DNA of 64,000 bases from Verrucomicrobiota bacterium (GCA_019510185.1 JAEKKV010000015.1:62001-126000); one strand, 5' to 3'; positions 1 through 10,495 are shown, counted from the stretch's first letter. Program-made: numbers and translations. Notes: a model not told the origin generated them from the letters alone.

Positions 1-207
1 GATGAAGCAACGCTTACGTCCCTCCCAGGCGGCCGCCCGGCAGGGAATCGCAAGCCGGGGCTTGTGCGGGGATGTCCGGATGGGCGCGCCGGACCGATTC
101 CGCCAGCAAGGGCCGCCCCGGGGCCGCCGATCCGGCTGGCACCCCATGGTGAGGCCATGGCGGGCCTGTTAATTTGGTCCGGTGAGCACGCGAGCCTTCT
201 CTTTTTT

Positions 208-750
208 ATGACGGTTCCCCGGTTTTTGTTCCTGCTCGCGGTCATTTTGGGGCCTCTGGCGCTTTTTTTTGGCACAGGTTGCCCCAAAAAATCCCCGCAG
301 GTCGGAGCGGCGGACGCTTTGCCCACGGTGTCTCCGGCCGCTCCGGAGCCGGCGGTTGTGTCCACCCCCGTGCCGACGCCGATGCCTGTGATCACCCAGC
401 CTCCGACCAAGGTCGTCGAAGACGCGGCGGAGCAGACTTGGCGCGAGATCAAGGATTACCCTTTCACGCAGCGCGCCGATTTCCTTGTCGGGCTCGAACG
501 ATTGGAGGCACAGGTCGAGCAGCAGATCGTTGCCTTGAAGGCGCGGCGGCTAAACCTCACGGAGGATCCCCATGCCTGGGACAACGCGATGCAGGTGCTG
601 GAGTCCTCGCTTGTCGATTTGCGGGCCGCGGCCGCCCAGGTTGCGCAGGCGACCTCCAGCAATTGGGAGGAGCGTACGGCCAGGGTTGGGCGGGTGTGCG
701 AACGCGAGCAGGCCGCCTACGAAAAGGTCAAAGCCCTGACGCCACCCTGA
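208..750 (+). CDS. Hypothetical secreted protein / putative lipoprotein
   Basis: ORF with internal ATG at 208; N-terminus MTVPRFLFLLAVILGPLALFFGTGCPKK looks like a lipoprotein signal with Cys. Confidence 0.6.
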   Translation: MTVPRFLFLLAVILGPLALFFGTGCPKKSPQVGAADALPTVSPAAPEPAVVSTPVPTPMPVITQPPTKVVEDAAEQTWREIKDYPFTQRADFLVGLERLEAQVEQQIVALKARRLNLTEDPHAWDNAMQVLESSLVDLRAAAAQVAQATSSNWEERTARVGRVCEREQAAYEKVKALTPP

Positions 751-878
751 TCGCCGGCACGTCGGGAAATTCGATCGGTCCTGCGCGGAAGCGCCCCAGG
801 CTCACCCCCGCCTGATGACCCGGGCAGGATCGGTCGAATTCCCCGACGCGCCGCGTTTGCCGAGGGAACGATTTTGGC

Positions 879-1949
879 TCAACGCCAACTGTAGCCGACG
901 CCCGCGAGAAAGATGTCGGAGTCGCGGTTGTAGCTGCTCGTCACGCGGTCGAAAACCAGCCGCGCCAGCCAGTGCTCCGACAGCCGCACGGCAAAGGTGA
1001 GCGAGACCAGCGGCGCGACCGCCGCCGGGTTGCTGCCGCTGGCTTGGGAATCACGGCGATCGATGTACACGTATGGACCGATGCCCACGCCAACCGAGAT
1101 GCGGTTGTCGTAGAATGCATTCACCGCCCAGAGCTGCGCGGCCGCCCCGCTGCGACGGATGATCTTCGGGTCGCCTTCGTAGATTCCGGAAACCGTGCCG
1201 TCGACGTGAGGAAGGATGCCCTGCCGGTACTCGATGGCACCGGCGATCGCTTTCTCACTGAGGAACGTGTTGACCACGCTCTGCCCGCCAAAAACCGTGA
1301 GCTGCGGCTCCGTCACGTAGTCGTCGGGTTCCGCCGGGTCCTTCGACGGTTCAGGCCCCCTTGGCCGTTTGTGCGGCCCAAACCAGACGCCAATTCCCAC
1401 GGCGGCAGTCGTGGAATGGAAATCGTTCGTGGGCGCGACGTGATTAACCATCAGTCGGCAGAAAACACGGTCGGTAAAATACCCGGTGGCCGAAAAACTG
1501 AAGATCGGCGCGGCGCCGTGGACATTTTGAGTGCCCGCTCCGAAAGGCTGGGTGTCATAAAAATAATACACGCCGCCGCCCAGCGAAAGCGCGATGCGGT
1601 CGTTGCAGAAGGGGAGGTTGCCCCACAGCTCCCAAGCGGTGCCGTCACGATGGTGGTCGAGCACATGCCCCTCGTTGAGGTAGGCGACCGACGCCGCGAG
1701 GTTTCGATAAATATCCTGACGGTAATCCACCTGCCAGGAATAGCTGGTTTCATCGAAATCGCCCTTGCCCATGGTCCCGGCCAGAAAAGTAAGTTCCTGC
1801 GCCCGTCCCGGCGTGGCGAACAACGACAACCACGCCGCGACAATGCTCAACAGCAGCCCAAAGGTAAAAGTCCGCCCGACGCCACCGACGGGAACCGGAT
1901 GAGGGCCGTGAAACGGTTGGGGGCGGATGCCAGAGGCGGAGAGTTTCAT
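879..1949 (-). CDS. Outer-membrane beta-barrel-like protein with two homologous halves
   Basis: Signal-peptide-like N-terminus ending in GRAQ; alternating aromatic strands; two repeats offset by ~165 aa. Confidence 0.65.
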   Translation of the reverse strand: MKLSASGIRPQPFHGPHPVPVGGVGRTFTFGLLLSIVAAWLSLFATPGRAQELTFLAGTMGKGDFDETSYSWQVDYRQDIYRNLAASVAYLNEGHVLDHHRDGTAWELWGNLPFCNDRIALSLGGGVYYFYDTQPFGAGTQNVHGAAPIFSFSATGYFTDRVFCRLMVNHVAPTNDFHSTTAAVGIGVWFGPHKRPRGPEPSKDPAEPDDYVTEPQLTVFGGQSVVNTFLSEKAIAGAIEYRQGILPHVDGTVSGIYEGDPKIIRRSGAAAQLWAVNAFYDNRISVGVGIGPYVYIDRRDSQASGSNPAAVAPLVSLTFAVRLSEHWLARLVFDRVTSSYNRDSDIFLAGVGYSWR

Positions 1950-2080
1950 GCGGGGTAGTTGGAGGACATCCGGCAGGGCCGTGGCCGGATCACGAGCACC
2001 GGCGTTTCACCCGACCTGACCGAAACGGGCGGCGATGGTTCGCGAAAATCGAAGCCGCGCTGGCTCCGACGAGCACCCGA

Positions 2081-2509
2081 TCACTCCGAGTGGCGAGGGT
2101 GATCGGTGTTCAATTCGAGTCTCTGCTGATACCAGGTTTGGACTTCCGGCGGTAACGGACGCCCCAGGCCGCTGGAATTATATTCGTAGCTTACGATGGG
2201 CGTAAGCCCGTCGTAGAACCAGACGCGTTCTTCCTTTTCGATATAAAATCCCCAGCGATTGCCCGCCACGGGCACGGGATTGGTTGGGCCGATCGTCCCT
2301 CCCGCGCTTTTTAGCCCGGCGGAGAAATACACTCGAAAGGCGATTCTCATGTCGGGCCGGGCCTCGATCTTCAGCTTTATGGTTTTATCGGCGGATTCAT
2401 AGGTGCCAATCCGCGTGATGAAATCAGCCGCGTGCAGGGAGGCCAAGCTGAGGATAGAGACGACGAGGAGCCGCAGGATTTTCATTGGATATGCGGCGAT
2501 GCCGGGCAA
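2081..2509 (-). CDS. Hypothetical secreted protein
   Basis: ORF with signal peptide-like N-terminus (MKILRLLVVSILSLASLHA). Confidence 0.55.
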   Translation of the reverse strand: MPGIAAYPMKILRLLVVSILSLASLHAADFITRIGTYESADKTIKLKIEARPDMRIAFRVYFSAGLKSAGGTIGPTNPVPVAGNRWGFYIEKEERVWFYDGLTPIVSYEYNSSGLGRPLPPEVQTWYQQRLELNTDHPRHSE

Positions 2510-2518
2510 GCGGGCCGG

Positions 2519-2962
2519 TCACACCGAGGCCGAGGCGCGCGCCGTCAGCAAAGGACGGTAAGCCGCGCGGTACACCCAGGCCAGGTAGAGGTTCAACGCG
2601 AGAAAAACGAGGGCAACGGGGAGTCCTGAAGGCTCAAGGAAAACGTGAAAGGCGATGCTGTTGACGATGAAAGGGAAGAAAATCACCAGCGCCAGCGGCA
2701 CGAAACGGTTGATCACCAGCAGGACGCCGACGATCAGATGGGTGATCGCGATCAGTTTCATCATGTAGCCGCTCGCCATGAGCGCACTGGCGAAGGCGAC
2801 GGCACCGGCGGGCATCGGAGTAGTCGGCTGCGGGATGAAATTGAGAAAACCGTTCAGTCCAAAAATGACGAGCGGCAGTCCCATGAGGATGCGAACGACA
2901 GGAGGAATGAAACGGGTGAAAGATTTCCGGGACGAATCTGAGGGGGATGGGTTCGTTTGCAT
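2519..2962 (-). CDS. DoxX-like small integral membrane protein
   Basis: Four hydrophobic helices, RILMGLPLVIFGLNGFLNFI start; just upstream of 2509 on the same strand. Confidence 0.6.
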   Translation of the reverse strand: MQTNPSPSDSSRKSFTRFIPPVVRILMGLPLVIFGLNGFLNFIPQPTTPMPAGAVAFASALMASGYMMKLIAITHLIVGVLLVINRFVPLALVIFFPFIVNSIAFHVFLEPSGLPVALVFLALNLYLAWVYRAAYRPLLTARASASV

Positions 2963-3174
2963 CGGAGGAGGGTTAAGCGTGGTTTGACTGAACAGCCGTC
3001 AGGACAAAACGAAGGCGCTGAGGGCGCTGTGATTTGCAGGTCGGTGGATAAAAGTCAAAAGCGAGCCGGCAAGGATACCGCAAGGAATATCAAAGGAAGC
3101 TGTTGCTGCGGAGCTGCAGGGGCGGAGCGGCACCGGATGGCTCGGCCAAGATACCGCATTTCCATCCGGGCGTG

Positions 3175-3207
3175 AAAAAGGCGCTGCGGGGAATGCAGCG
3201 CCTTTTT
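3175..3207 (-). terminator. Intrinsic terminator downstream of ilvD
   Basis: AAAAAGGCGCTGC-GGGGAAT-GCAGCGCCTTTTT hairpin with T-tracts. Confidence 0.85.
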
Positions 3208-3230
3208 GCCCGAAACTTTTTCTCGGAGCG

Positions 3231-4973
3231 TCAGAGGTATTTGTCCGTTACCGCGCCTTCGGAGGCGGTGCTGACGAGCTTGGCATATTTGGCCAGCACG
3301 CCGCGAGTTTCCTTGGGCGGGAGTGGCTTGTAGGCGGCTAGGCGGGCGGCGTAATCGGTGTCGGGAATAAGGAGGCTGATGGTGTTCTTCACCGCGTCGA
3401 TTTCGATGAGGTCGCCGTTTTTGACGATGCCGATGGGGCCGCCTTTGGCCGCCTCGGGGGTGATGTGGCCGACGTCAAACCCATGCGAGCCGCCGGAGAA
3501 ACGTCCGTCGGTGATCAGGGCGACTTCCTTGATCAGCCCGCGGCCGGCGACGGCGCTGGTGGGGGAGAGCATTTCGCGCATGCCGGGGCCGCCGACGGGC
3601 CCTTCGTTGCGGATGACCACGACGTCGCCTTTAACCACGTCGCCGCGAAGGATTCCCTTGAGCGCGTCTTCTTCGCTTTCATAAACCTTGGCCGTGCCTT
3701 TGAAGTAGAGGCCTTCCTTGCCGGTGATCTTGCCGACGGCACCGCCGGGGGCGAGGTTGCCGTGAAGAACGCGGAGGTGGGTTTCCTTTTTGATGGGCTG
3801 GTCCCAAGGACGGATGATGTCCTGCTCGGCGGGGTAAGCGCCATAAGGCCGCACATTCTTGAGGGACTCGGCGACGGTCTCGCCGGAAACGGTGAGGCAT
3901 TCGCCGTGGAGCAGGCCGCGGTCGAGGAGCAGTTTCATCATCGGGCGGATGCCGCCGATGCGGATGAGGTGGCTCATTCCGTATTTGCCGAAGGGTTTCA
4001 CGTCGGCGAGGAGGGGAATCTTGTCACCGATGACCTTGAAGTCTTCGAGGGTGAGGGGAACCTCGGCGGCGTGGGCGATGGCGAGGAGGTGGAGAATGAG
4101 GTTGGTGGAGCCGCCGAGGGCGAGGCACACCATGATCGCGTTTTCGAAGGCGTGGCGGGTGAGGATGTCGCGGGGTTTGACGCCCTTCTTGAGCATGGCC
4201 ATGACGGCGGCGCCGGCGCGTTCGCAGTCTTCGCGTTTCTCTTTGCCGACGGCGAGCTGGGCGCTGCTGTCGGGCAGGCTCATGCCGAGGGCCTCGATGG
4301 CGGACGCCATGGTGTTGGCGGTGTACATGCCGCCGCAGGAGCCGGGCCCGGGGATGGCGCTGGACTCGACTTCCTTCAGGCCGGCGTCGGAGAGTTCGCC
4401 CTTGGCGTGTTTACCGACGGCCTCGAAGACGGAGACGATATCGAGGGGCTTCTTGTGATCGCAGTCGCTGGGGGTGAACCCGGGGAGGATGGTGCCGCCG
4501 TAGATGAACACGGCGGGGCGGTTGAGTCGGGCAATGGCGATCATCGCGCCCGGCATGTTCTTGTCGCAGCCGCCGATCGCGACGAGACCGTCAAAGCCCT
4601 CGGCGGCGACCGCCGTCTCAATGGAGTCGGCGATAACATCGCGGGAAACGAGGCTGTAGCGCATGCCCTGCGTGCCCATGCTGATGCCGTCGGTGACGGT
4701 GATGGTGTTGAAATAGACGGCCTTCCCGCCGGCGGCGTTGACGCCTTTGCGGGCGTGTTCGCTGAGGTCGCCGAGGTGAACGTTACAGGGCGTCATGTCG
4801 CTGGCCGAGGAGGCGACGGCGATCTGGGGCTTCTTGAAATCGTCGTCCGTGAAACCGACGGCGCGCAGCATGGAGCGGGCGGGGGCGCGGTCATTGCCGT
4901 CGACCACGACGGAGGAAAAGGGACGGGGCGTCTCGTTCGAAGGAGTGAAGCACATGGTGAAACATCCAGCCAA
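3231..4973 (-). CDS. ilvD: Dihydroxy-acid dehydratase
   Basis: Full-length IlvD family sequence: GGCDKNMPGAMIA, PGPGSCGGMYTANTM, TDGRFSGGSHGFDVGHITPEA. Confidence 0.95.
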   Translation of the reverse strand: MAGCFTMCFTPSNETPRPFSSVVVDGNDRAPARSMLRAVGFTDDDFKKPQIAVASSASDMTPCNVHLGDLSEHARKGVNAAGGKAVYFNTITVTDGISMGTQGMRYSLVSRDVIADSIETAVAAEGFDGLVAIGGCDKNMPGAMIAIARLNRPAVFIYGGTILPGFTPSDCDHKKPLDIVSVFEAVGKHAKGELSDAGLKEVESSAIPGPGSCGGMYTANTMASAIEALGMSLPDSSAQLAVGKEKREDCERAGAAVMAMLKKGVKPRDILTRHAFENAIMVCLALGGSTNLILHLLAIAHAAEVPLTLEDFKVIGDKIPLLADVKPFGKYGMSHLIRIGGIRPMMKLLLDRGLLHGECLTVSGETVAESLKNVRPYGAYPAEQDIIRPWDQPIKKETHLRVLHGNLAPGGAVGKITGKEGLYFKGTAKVYESEEDALKGILRGDVVKGDVVVIRNEGPVGGPGMREMLSPTSAVAGRGLIKEVALITDGRFSGGSHGFDVGHITPEAAKGGPIGIVKNGDLIEIDAVKNTISLLIPDTDYAARLAAYKPLPPKETRGVLAKYAKLVSTASEGAVTDKYL

Positions 4974-5128
4974 CCAAGCGCAGGGGGAACGGGCAAGTGC
5001 GGAAGCGCGGCGTTTGGCGGGGCGACCGGCAGCCGAGGGGAGACCGTAAAACGGTTTGAGCCGCCGCGGCGATTTCTAGGGTTGCGTGGGCGGAGGGCGG
5101 ACGCATTCACTCTCGGCTTTTCCCCCGC

Positions 5129-6025
5129 ATGGCGTTCAATCTCAAAAAGGTCCTCAAGGCGCTGCTCTTCTCGTCAAACCAGTCGCTCACGACCAAAGAC
5201 ATTCAGGCGGTCTTCGCGCGGTTTCACGATCAGGCCCTGCCGCTGACCGGCGTCGCCGCGCAAGCCGAGGCCGGCGAAGTTGCGGTCGAGGCTGCCGAGA
5301 TTCCCGCCGAGGAAGTTCCGGCTTCAGCCGAGAGCGGCGAAACCGCGGTGGTCGCGCCGCCCGCCGAGAGCGACGCGGAGCTTTATCAGGACGTGCCTTC
5401 GCTGATCACCGCCACGCAGATCCGCGAGGCGATGGATGAACTCGCCGCCGAGCTGCGCGCGGCCAACGACATTTACCTGCTGATCGACGGCGCCAGCGGC
5501 TACCGGCTCGTCACGCATCCGCGTTTCGCCCGCTGGATCCGCATCCTGCGCGACGAGCCCGCGCCGGTGAAACTCACCCAGTCCGCTCTTGAGACGCTTG
5601 CCATCGTGGCTTACCGCCAGCCGGTCACGCGTACCGAGATTGAGGCCATCCGCGGCGTGTCCGCCGAGGCCGGTCTTAACAAACTCATGGAGCGCGAGCT
5701 CGTTTACATCGTGGGCCGTGCCGACCTGCCGGGGCGTCCGCTGCAATACGGCACGACGGACAAGTTCCTGGAGTTCGTGGGCGTGAAATCCCTCGTCGAG
5801 CTGCCCGCCTCCGACGTGCTTTCGCCGCGCCAGATCGACGAGTGGCTCAAGAACGCCATTAACGTGAAGCCGCCGGCCGACGCCGAGATGGGCCTGCCGT
5901 TGGAGGAAGGCGAGGGCGCCTCCCCGAACCTCCAGCCCGTCGAGGTGGAGCATCCCGCACATTCCCAATCCACCGTCGAAACCGCTCCGGCCACGACGAC
6001 CGACGACCTTCCTCCCTCCGCCTAA
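5129..6025 (+). CDS. scpB: Segregation and condensation protein B (ScpB) with acidic/Ala-rich insertion
   Basis: LKVLKALLFSSNQSLT..., LTQSALETLAIVAYRQPVTRTEIEAIRGV, YGTTDKFLEFVGVKSLVELP motifs. Confidence 0.9.
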   Translation: MAFNLKKVLKALLFSSNQSLTTKDIQAVFARFHDQALPLTGVAAQAEAGEVAVEAAEIPAEEVPASAESGETAVVAPPAESDAELYQDVPSLITATQIREAMDELAAELRAANDIYLLIDGASGYRLVTHPRFARWIRILRDEPAPVKLTQSALETLAIVAYRQPVTRTEIEAIRGVSAEAGLNKLMERELVYIVGRADLPGRPLQYGTTDKFLEFVGVKSLVELPASDVLSPRQIDEWLKNAINVKPPADAEMGLPLEEGEGASPNLQPVEVEHPAHSQSTVETAPATTTDDLPPSA

Positions 6026-6028
6026 GCC

Positions 6029-7111
6029 ATGGATCCGCTCCAACCCATCCGCGAAAAAATCGATGCGCACGATCACCAGATCGTGGAGCTGCTCAACCAG
6101 CGCCTCACGCTCGCCGCGGAAATCGGCAAGTTGAAGCGCAGCTCCGGCGGCCAGATCTACGTGCCGGAGCGGGAAGACGCCGTCCTGCGCAAGATTGCCG
6201 CCCTCAACCAGGGCCCGATCAAAAACGAGGCGCTTCAAGCCATCTACCGCGAGATCATGTCCGCGGCCATCGCCCTCGAAAAACCGCTCCTCATCGCCTA
6301 TCTCGGACCGGAGGCGACCAACACCCACGCCGCCGCCATGAAGAAATTCGGCGCGAGCGTGGATTACCATGCGATGGCCACCATCGCCGATCTCTTCACC
6401 GCGGTGGAAAAGGGCGAGGCCGACTACGCGGTCATCCCCATCGAGAATTCCACCGAAGGTTCCGTGCGCGAGGCGCTGGACAGCTTTGTCGAGAGCGACC
6501 TGAAGATCGTCGCGCAGATCTACCTTGAGATTAATCATGTACTGATCTCGTCCACGCCGCTGGAGAAAATCGAAAAAGTGTACTCCAAGGACCAGGCGCT
6601 GGCCCAGTGCCGTCATTGGCTGCAGCGCCACCTGCCGCACGCGCAGCTTGTGGACACGACCAGCACCGCGCGCGCCGTGCAGATCGCCAAGGAGACGCCC
6701 GGCTCCGCCGCCATCGCCGGCGAACTGGCTTCGCAGGTGTACGGCGTCCCCGTGGTCGCCACGCGCATCCAGGACAAGGCCGACAACACCACGCGCTTTT
6801 TCGTGATCGGGAAAAAACCGTCCGGCCCGGTGGGCGGCGGTCGTGATATGACGAGCCTGCTCATCTCACTCGGCGACGAGGCGGCGGCGCATTCGGGCTC
6901 GTTGCTCAAGATGCTCCTGCCGTTTGGCGAGCGCGGGATCAACCTGTCCAAGATCGAATCGCGCCCGAGCAAGAAGCGCTCGTGGGATTACTATTTCTTT
7001 ATCGACGTGACCGGTCACTACGACGACGCCGGCATGAAGGAGGCGATGGCCGAGCTGAAAAAGTTCTGCCCGCTCGTGAAGTGGCTGGGCAGCTATCCAG
7101 TCGTGACCTGA
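6029..7111 (+). CDS. pheA: Bifunctional chorismate mutase / prephenate dehydratase
   Basis: N-terminal chorismate mutase helix, then YLGPEATNTHAAA, PIENSTEGSV, NTTRFFVIG and ACT-domain ESRPSKK. Confidence 0.93.
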   Translation: MDPLQPIREKIDAHDHQIVELLNQRLTLAAEIGKLKRSSGGQIYVPEREDAVLRKIAALNQGPIKNEALQAIYREIMSAAIALEKPLLIAYLGPEATNTHAAAMKKFGASVDYHAMATIADLFTAVEKGEADYAVIPIENSTEGSVREALDSFVESDLKIVAQIYLEINHVLISSTPLEKIEKVYSKDQALAQCRHWLQRHLPHAQLVDTTSTARAVQIAKETPGSAAIAGELASQVYGVPVVATRIQDKADNTTRFFVIGKKPSGPVGGGRDMTSLLISLGDEAAAHSGSLLKMLLPFGERGINLSKIESRPSKKRSWDYYFFIDVTGHYDDAGMKEAMAELKKFCPLVKWLGSYPVVT

Positions 7112-7140
7112 AGCCGGTGGCGTCGTTGGTTTGGGACGCG

Positions 7141-7172
7141 AAAAAGGCGGGCCGTCACTGGCCCGCCTTTTT
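7141..7172. terminator. Bidirectional intrinsic terminator between convergent pheA and rho
   Basis: AAAAAGGCGGGCC-GTCACT-GGCCCGCCTTTTT. Confidence 0.9.
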
Positions 7173-7191
7173 CGTGCGTATGGCTGCGCGC

Positions 7192-8415
7192 TTACCGCGC
7201 GATGAGCTTCAGGAACTCTTCGTTGTTCTTCGTCTTCGAGAGACGGGCGATCATGGTATCGGTCGCCTCCTCGATTTTTTGGGCGACGAGCGCGCGGCGG
7301 AAGAAGTGGATGGCATCGAGCTTCTTCGCATCGATGAGCAACTCCTCCTTGCGGGTGCCCGAGGCCTGGATGTTGATGGCGGGCCACAGGCGCATTTCGG
7401 CGCATTTGCGGTCGAGCACGAGGTCGCTGTTGCCGGTGCCCTTGAATTCTTGGAAAATAACATCGTCCATGCGGCTGCCGGTCTCCACGAGCACGGAGGC
7501 GACGATGGTGAGCGAGCCGCCCTCCTCGATATTGCGCGCGGCGGCGAAGAGCTGCCGGGGCTTTTCCAGCGCGCGTACGTCGAGACCGCCCGAGCCGGTG
7601 CGGCCGGAGTTGCGCAGAGTGTTGTGGGCGCGGGCGAGGCGGGTGATCGAGTCGATGAGGAGCACGACGTCGCGGCCGACCTCGACGAGACGCTTGGCGC
7701 GCTCGATCGCCATGTCGGCGATGCGCACGTGACTGTCCACGTTTTCATCGTTGGACGAGGCCCAGATTTCGGCGGGAACGCTGCGGCGGAAGTCGGTGAC
7801 CTCCTCGGGGCGCTCGTCCACGAGGAGAATCATCACATGGCACTCGGGATGGTTTTGAAGGACGCCGAGCGCGAGATCGCGCAGGAGGGTCGTCTTGCCG
7901 GTGCGGGGCGGAGCGACGATGAGGCCGCGCGTGCCTTTGCCGATCGGACAGAAAAGATCGACCGCGCGCGTGGTCATGCGGCCGTCCTTGAGCTCCGTCT
8001 TGAGCTGCTTGTCGGGCGACATGCTGGTGAGCGCGGTGAATTCGTGTCGCATCTTGCGGTCTTCGATGCTCAGGCCGTCAACGGATTCGATGAACTTCAT
8101 CTTCGCGTTGGGGAACTTGCCCTCGGCGGGCCAGGCGGTGCCGGTGATATGGCTGCCCGCGCGGAGCTTGAAGCGGCGGATAAGCTCCTTCGGCACGAAG
8201 GTGTCCGTCAGGCGGCGCTTGCCGTAGCGGGCGAGGTCGAGGAGCTGGCCGTTGCCGCCCTTCTGGACGTCGATGTCGAGGACGCCTTCGACGTGGATCA
8301 CGTTCTCGGGCGGACGCTCGTACGGCTGGGGGGCCGGAGCCGGGGTGGCCGCCGTGGGAGCAGCTGCGGCGGGGGCCGGAGCTTCAGCGGGAGGGTTGGC
8401 AGGTTGATGAGCCAT
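7192..8415 (-). CDS. rho: Transcription termination factor Rho, short form with Pro/Ala-rich N-terminus
   Basis: RNA-binding region GVLDIDVQKGGNGQLLD, Walker A PPRTGKTTLLRDLA, LIDSITRLARAHN, GGLDVRALEKPRQLF. Confidence 0.95.
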   Translation of the reverse strand: MAHQPANPPAEAPAPAAAAPTAATPAPAPQPYERPPENVIHVEGVLDIDVQKGGNGQLLDLARYGKRRLTDTFVPKELIRRFKLRAGSHITGTAWPAEGKFPNAKMKFIESVDGLSIEDRKMRHEFTALTSMSPDKQLKTELKDGRMTTRAVDLFCPIGKGTRGLIVAPPRTGKTTLLRDLALGVLQNHPECHVMILLVDERPEEVTDFRRSVPAEIWASSNDENVDSHVRIADMAIERAKRLVEVGRDVVLLIDSITRLARAHNTLRNSGRTGSGGLDVRALEKPRQLFAAARNIEEGGSLTIVASVLVETGSRMDDVIFQEFKGTGNSDLVLDRKCAEMRLWPAINIQASGTRKEELLIDAKKLDAIHFFRRALVAQKIEEATDTMIARLSKTKNNEEFLKLIAR

Positions 8416-8542
8416 GAATAATATAAGAAAAGATGAATGAAATCAGTGCGGATGCTTGACGCTATAAACTCGCAACTGGATAAGAGCCGGCGGTTGGCAC
8501 GCCGATGACGCGTGCGACAAATCACCCAAAATAGCCCTTAAC

Positions 8543-10495
8543 GTGACGGACCAAATGACCACCTCAGTCACCCGTGAAAAACGGGTTTTCAGGCCTTCGG
8601 CCGAGTTTCAACGCCAAGCGAACCTTGGGAGTTATGCCGCTTATAAGAAGCTGTATGATGAATCTGTCAATAGCCCAGAAAAGTTCTGGGCGCGGCAGGC
8701 CAGGGAGTTGCTCGTCTGGCGCAAGCCTTTCAAGACCGTCCTCAAGGGAAAGACGCCGAACGTGAAGTGGTTTCAGGGCGGCAAGCTCAACGTCGCCGAA
8801 AACTGCCTTGACCGCCACCTCGGCACCGCGCGCGAAAACAAGGCCGCGCTGATCTTCGAGGGCGAGCCGGGCGACGTGCGCACGATCACCTACAAGCAGC
8901 TCCATTTCCACGTCTGCCGGCTCGCGCACATCTTCGAAAACATGGGCATCGGCGCGGGCGACCGCGTCGCGCTCTACCTGCCGATGATTCCCGAGGCAGT
9001 CATCGCCATGCTCGCCTGCGCCCGCGTCGGCGCGGTGCACACGGTGATCTTCGGCGGCTTCAGCGCCGAGGCCATCAAGGACCGGCTCAACGATTGCAAG
9101 GCCCGTCTCGTCATCACCGCCGACGGCGGCTGGCGGCGCGGCAAGGTCATCGAGCTCAAGGCCAACGTTGACAAGGCCATCGAAGGCGCACCGAGCGTCC
9201 AGTCCGTCATCGTTGTCAAACGCACCGGCACGCCCGTCGCCATGGTTGAAGGCCGCGATGTCTGGTGGCGGGAGGCTTGGGATGGCGCACCGAACAAACA
9301 CCAGTCGAAAGCCTTCGATTCCGAGCACCCGCTTTTCATTCTCTACACCTCCGGCTCCACCGGCAAACCCAAGGGCGTGCTGCACACGAGTGCCGGCTAC
9401 CTGCTCGGTGCGAAGCTGAGCAGCCACTACGTTTTCGATCTCAAGGAAACCGATCGCTACTTCTGCTCGGCCGACATCGGCTGGATCACCGGGCATAGCT
9501 ATGTGGTGTATGGCCTGCTCTCGAACGGCTCGACCGTGTTCCTCTACGAAGGCGCGCCCAACCAGCCCGAACCCGATCGCTTCTGGCAGATGATCGACCG
9601 CCACGGCATCACCATCCTCTACACCGCGCCTACCGCCATCCGCGCCTTCATGCGTTGGGGCGACAACTACGTCCTCCGCCACCGCCTCGATTCGTTGCGC
9701 CTGCTCGGTTCCGTCGGCGAGCCGATCAGCCCCGAGGCCTGGCAGTGGTACCACAAGCTCATCGGCAAGGGCCGCTGTCCGATCGTGGACACGTGGTGGC
9801 AGACGGAGACCGGCTCCATCATGATCACGCCGCTGCCCGGCGCGATTCCCCTCAAGCCCGGCTCGGCCGGACTGCCATTTTTCGGCGTCGTGCCGAAGGT
9901 GGTGGATGAAAAGGGCAAGGAGGTTCCTCGCGGCACCGACGGCAAGCTCATCCTCGCCAAGCCCTGGCCCTCCATGCTCCGCACGCTCTGGGGCGATGAC
10001 GAGCGCTTCAAAAAAACCTATTTCAGCGATTACCCCGGGATCTACTTCACCGGCGACGGCGCGCGGCAGGACAAGGACGGGTATTTCTGGATCGTCGGCC
10101 GGGTGGACGACGTCCTCAACGTCTCCGGTCACCGGATCGGCACCGCCGAGGTGGAGGCCGCGCTCGCGACCCATCCCGCCGTCGCCGAGGCCGCCGCCGT
10201 GGGGCGCCCTGACGAACTCAAAGGTCAGGCGCTCGTGGTGTTTGTCACGCTCAAGATCGGAGTTGAGGCCGGAGACAAACTTAAGGATGAACTTCGCGCC
10301 CACGTGGGTCGTGAAATCGGCGCGCATGCCAAGCCCGACACCGTGCGCCTTGCGCCCGGTCTGCCGAAGACCCGGTCGGGGAAGATTATGCGGCGTATTC
10401 TCAAGGATATCGCCGCGGGGAATCCCGTGAAAGGTGACACGAGCACGATGGAGGACGTCTCCGTTATTGCCGCGCTCCAGAGTCAAAAGGAGTAA
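8543..10495 (+). CDS. acsA: Acetyl-CoA synthetase
   Basis: [71 protein letters not shown]. Confidence 0.95.
   Translation: MTDQMTTSVTREKRVFRPSAEFQRQANLGSYAAYKKLYDESVNSPEKFWARQARELLVWRKPFKTVLKGKTPNVKWFQGGKLNVAENCLDRHLGTARENKAALIFEGEPGDVRTITYKQLHFHVCRLAHIFENMGIGAGDRVALYLPMIPEAVIAMLACARVGAVHTVIFGGFSAEAIKDRLNDCKARLVITADGGWRRGKVIELKANVDKAIEGAPSVQSVIVVKRTGTPVAMVEGRDVWWREAWDGAPNKHQSKAFDSEHPLFILYTSGSTGKPKGVLHTSAGYLLGAKLSSHYVFDLKETDRYFCSADIGWITGHSYVVYGLLSNGSTVFLYEGAPNQPEPDRFWQMIDRHGITILYTAPTAIRAFMRWGDNYVLRHRLDSLRLLGSVGEPISPEAWQWYHKLIGKGRCPIVDTWWQTETGSIMITPLPGAIPLKPGSAGLPFFGVVPKVVDEKGKEVPRGTDGKLILAKPWPSMLRTLWGDDERFKKTYFSDYPGIYFTGDGARQDKDGYFWIVGRVDDVLNVSGHRIGTAEVEAALATHPAVAEAAAVGRPDELKGQALVVFVTLKIGVEAGDKLKDELRAHVGREIGAHAKPDTVRLAPGLPKTRSGKIMRRILKDIAAGNPVKGDTSTMEDVSVIAALQSQKE

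Noticed and set aside
3465-5246. 593 aa plus-strand ORF antisense to ilvD
   Set aside because: Shadow ORF; IlvD motifs are on the minus strand.
8496-8515. TTGGCACG sequence between rho and acsA resembling a sigma-54 -24 element
   Set aside because: No GC dinucleotide at the required spacing (TTGGCACGCCGATGACG), so the -12 element is missing.
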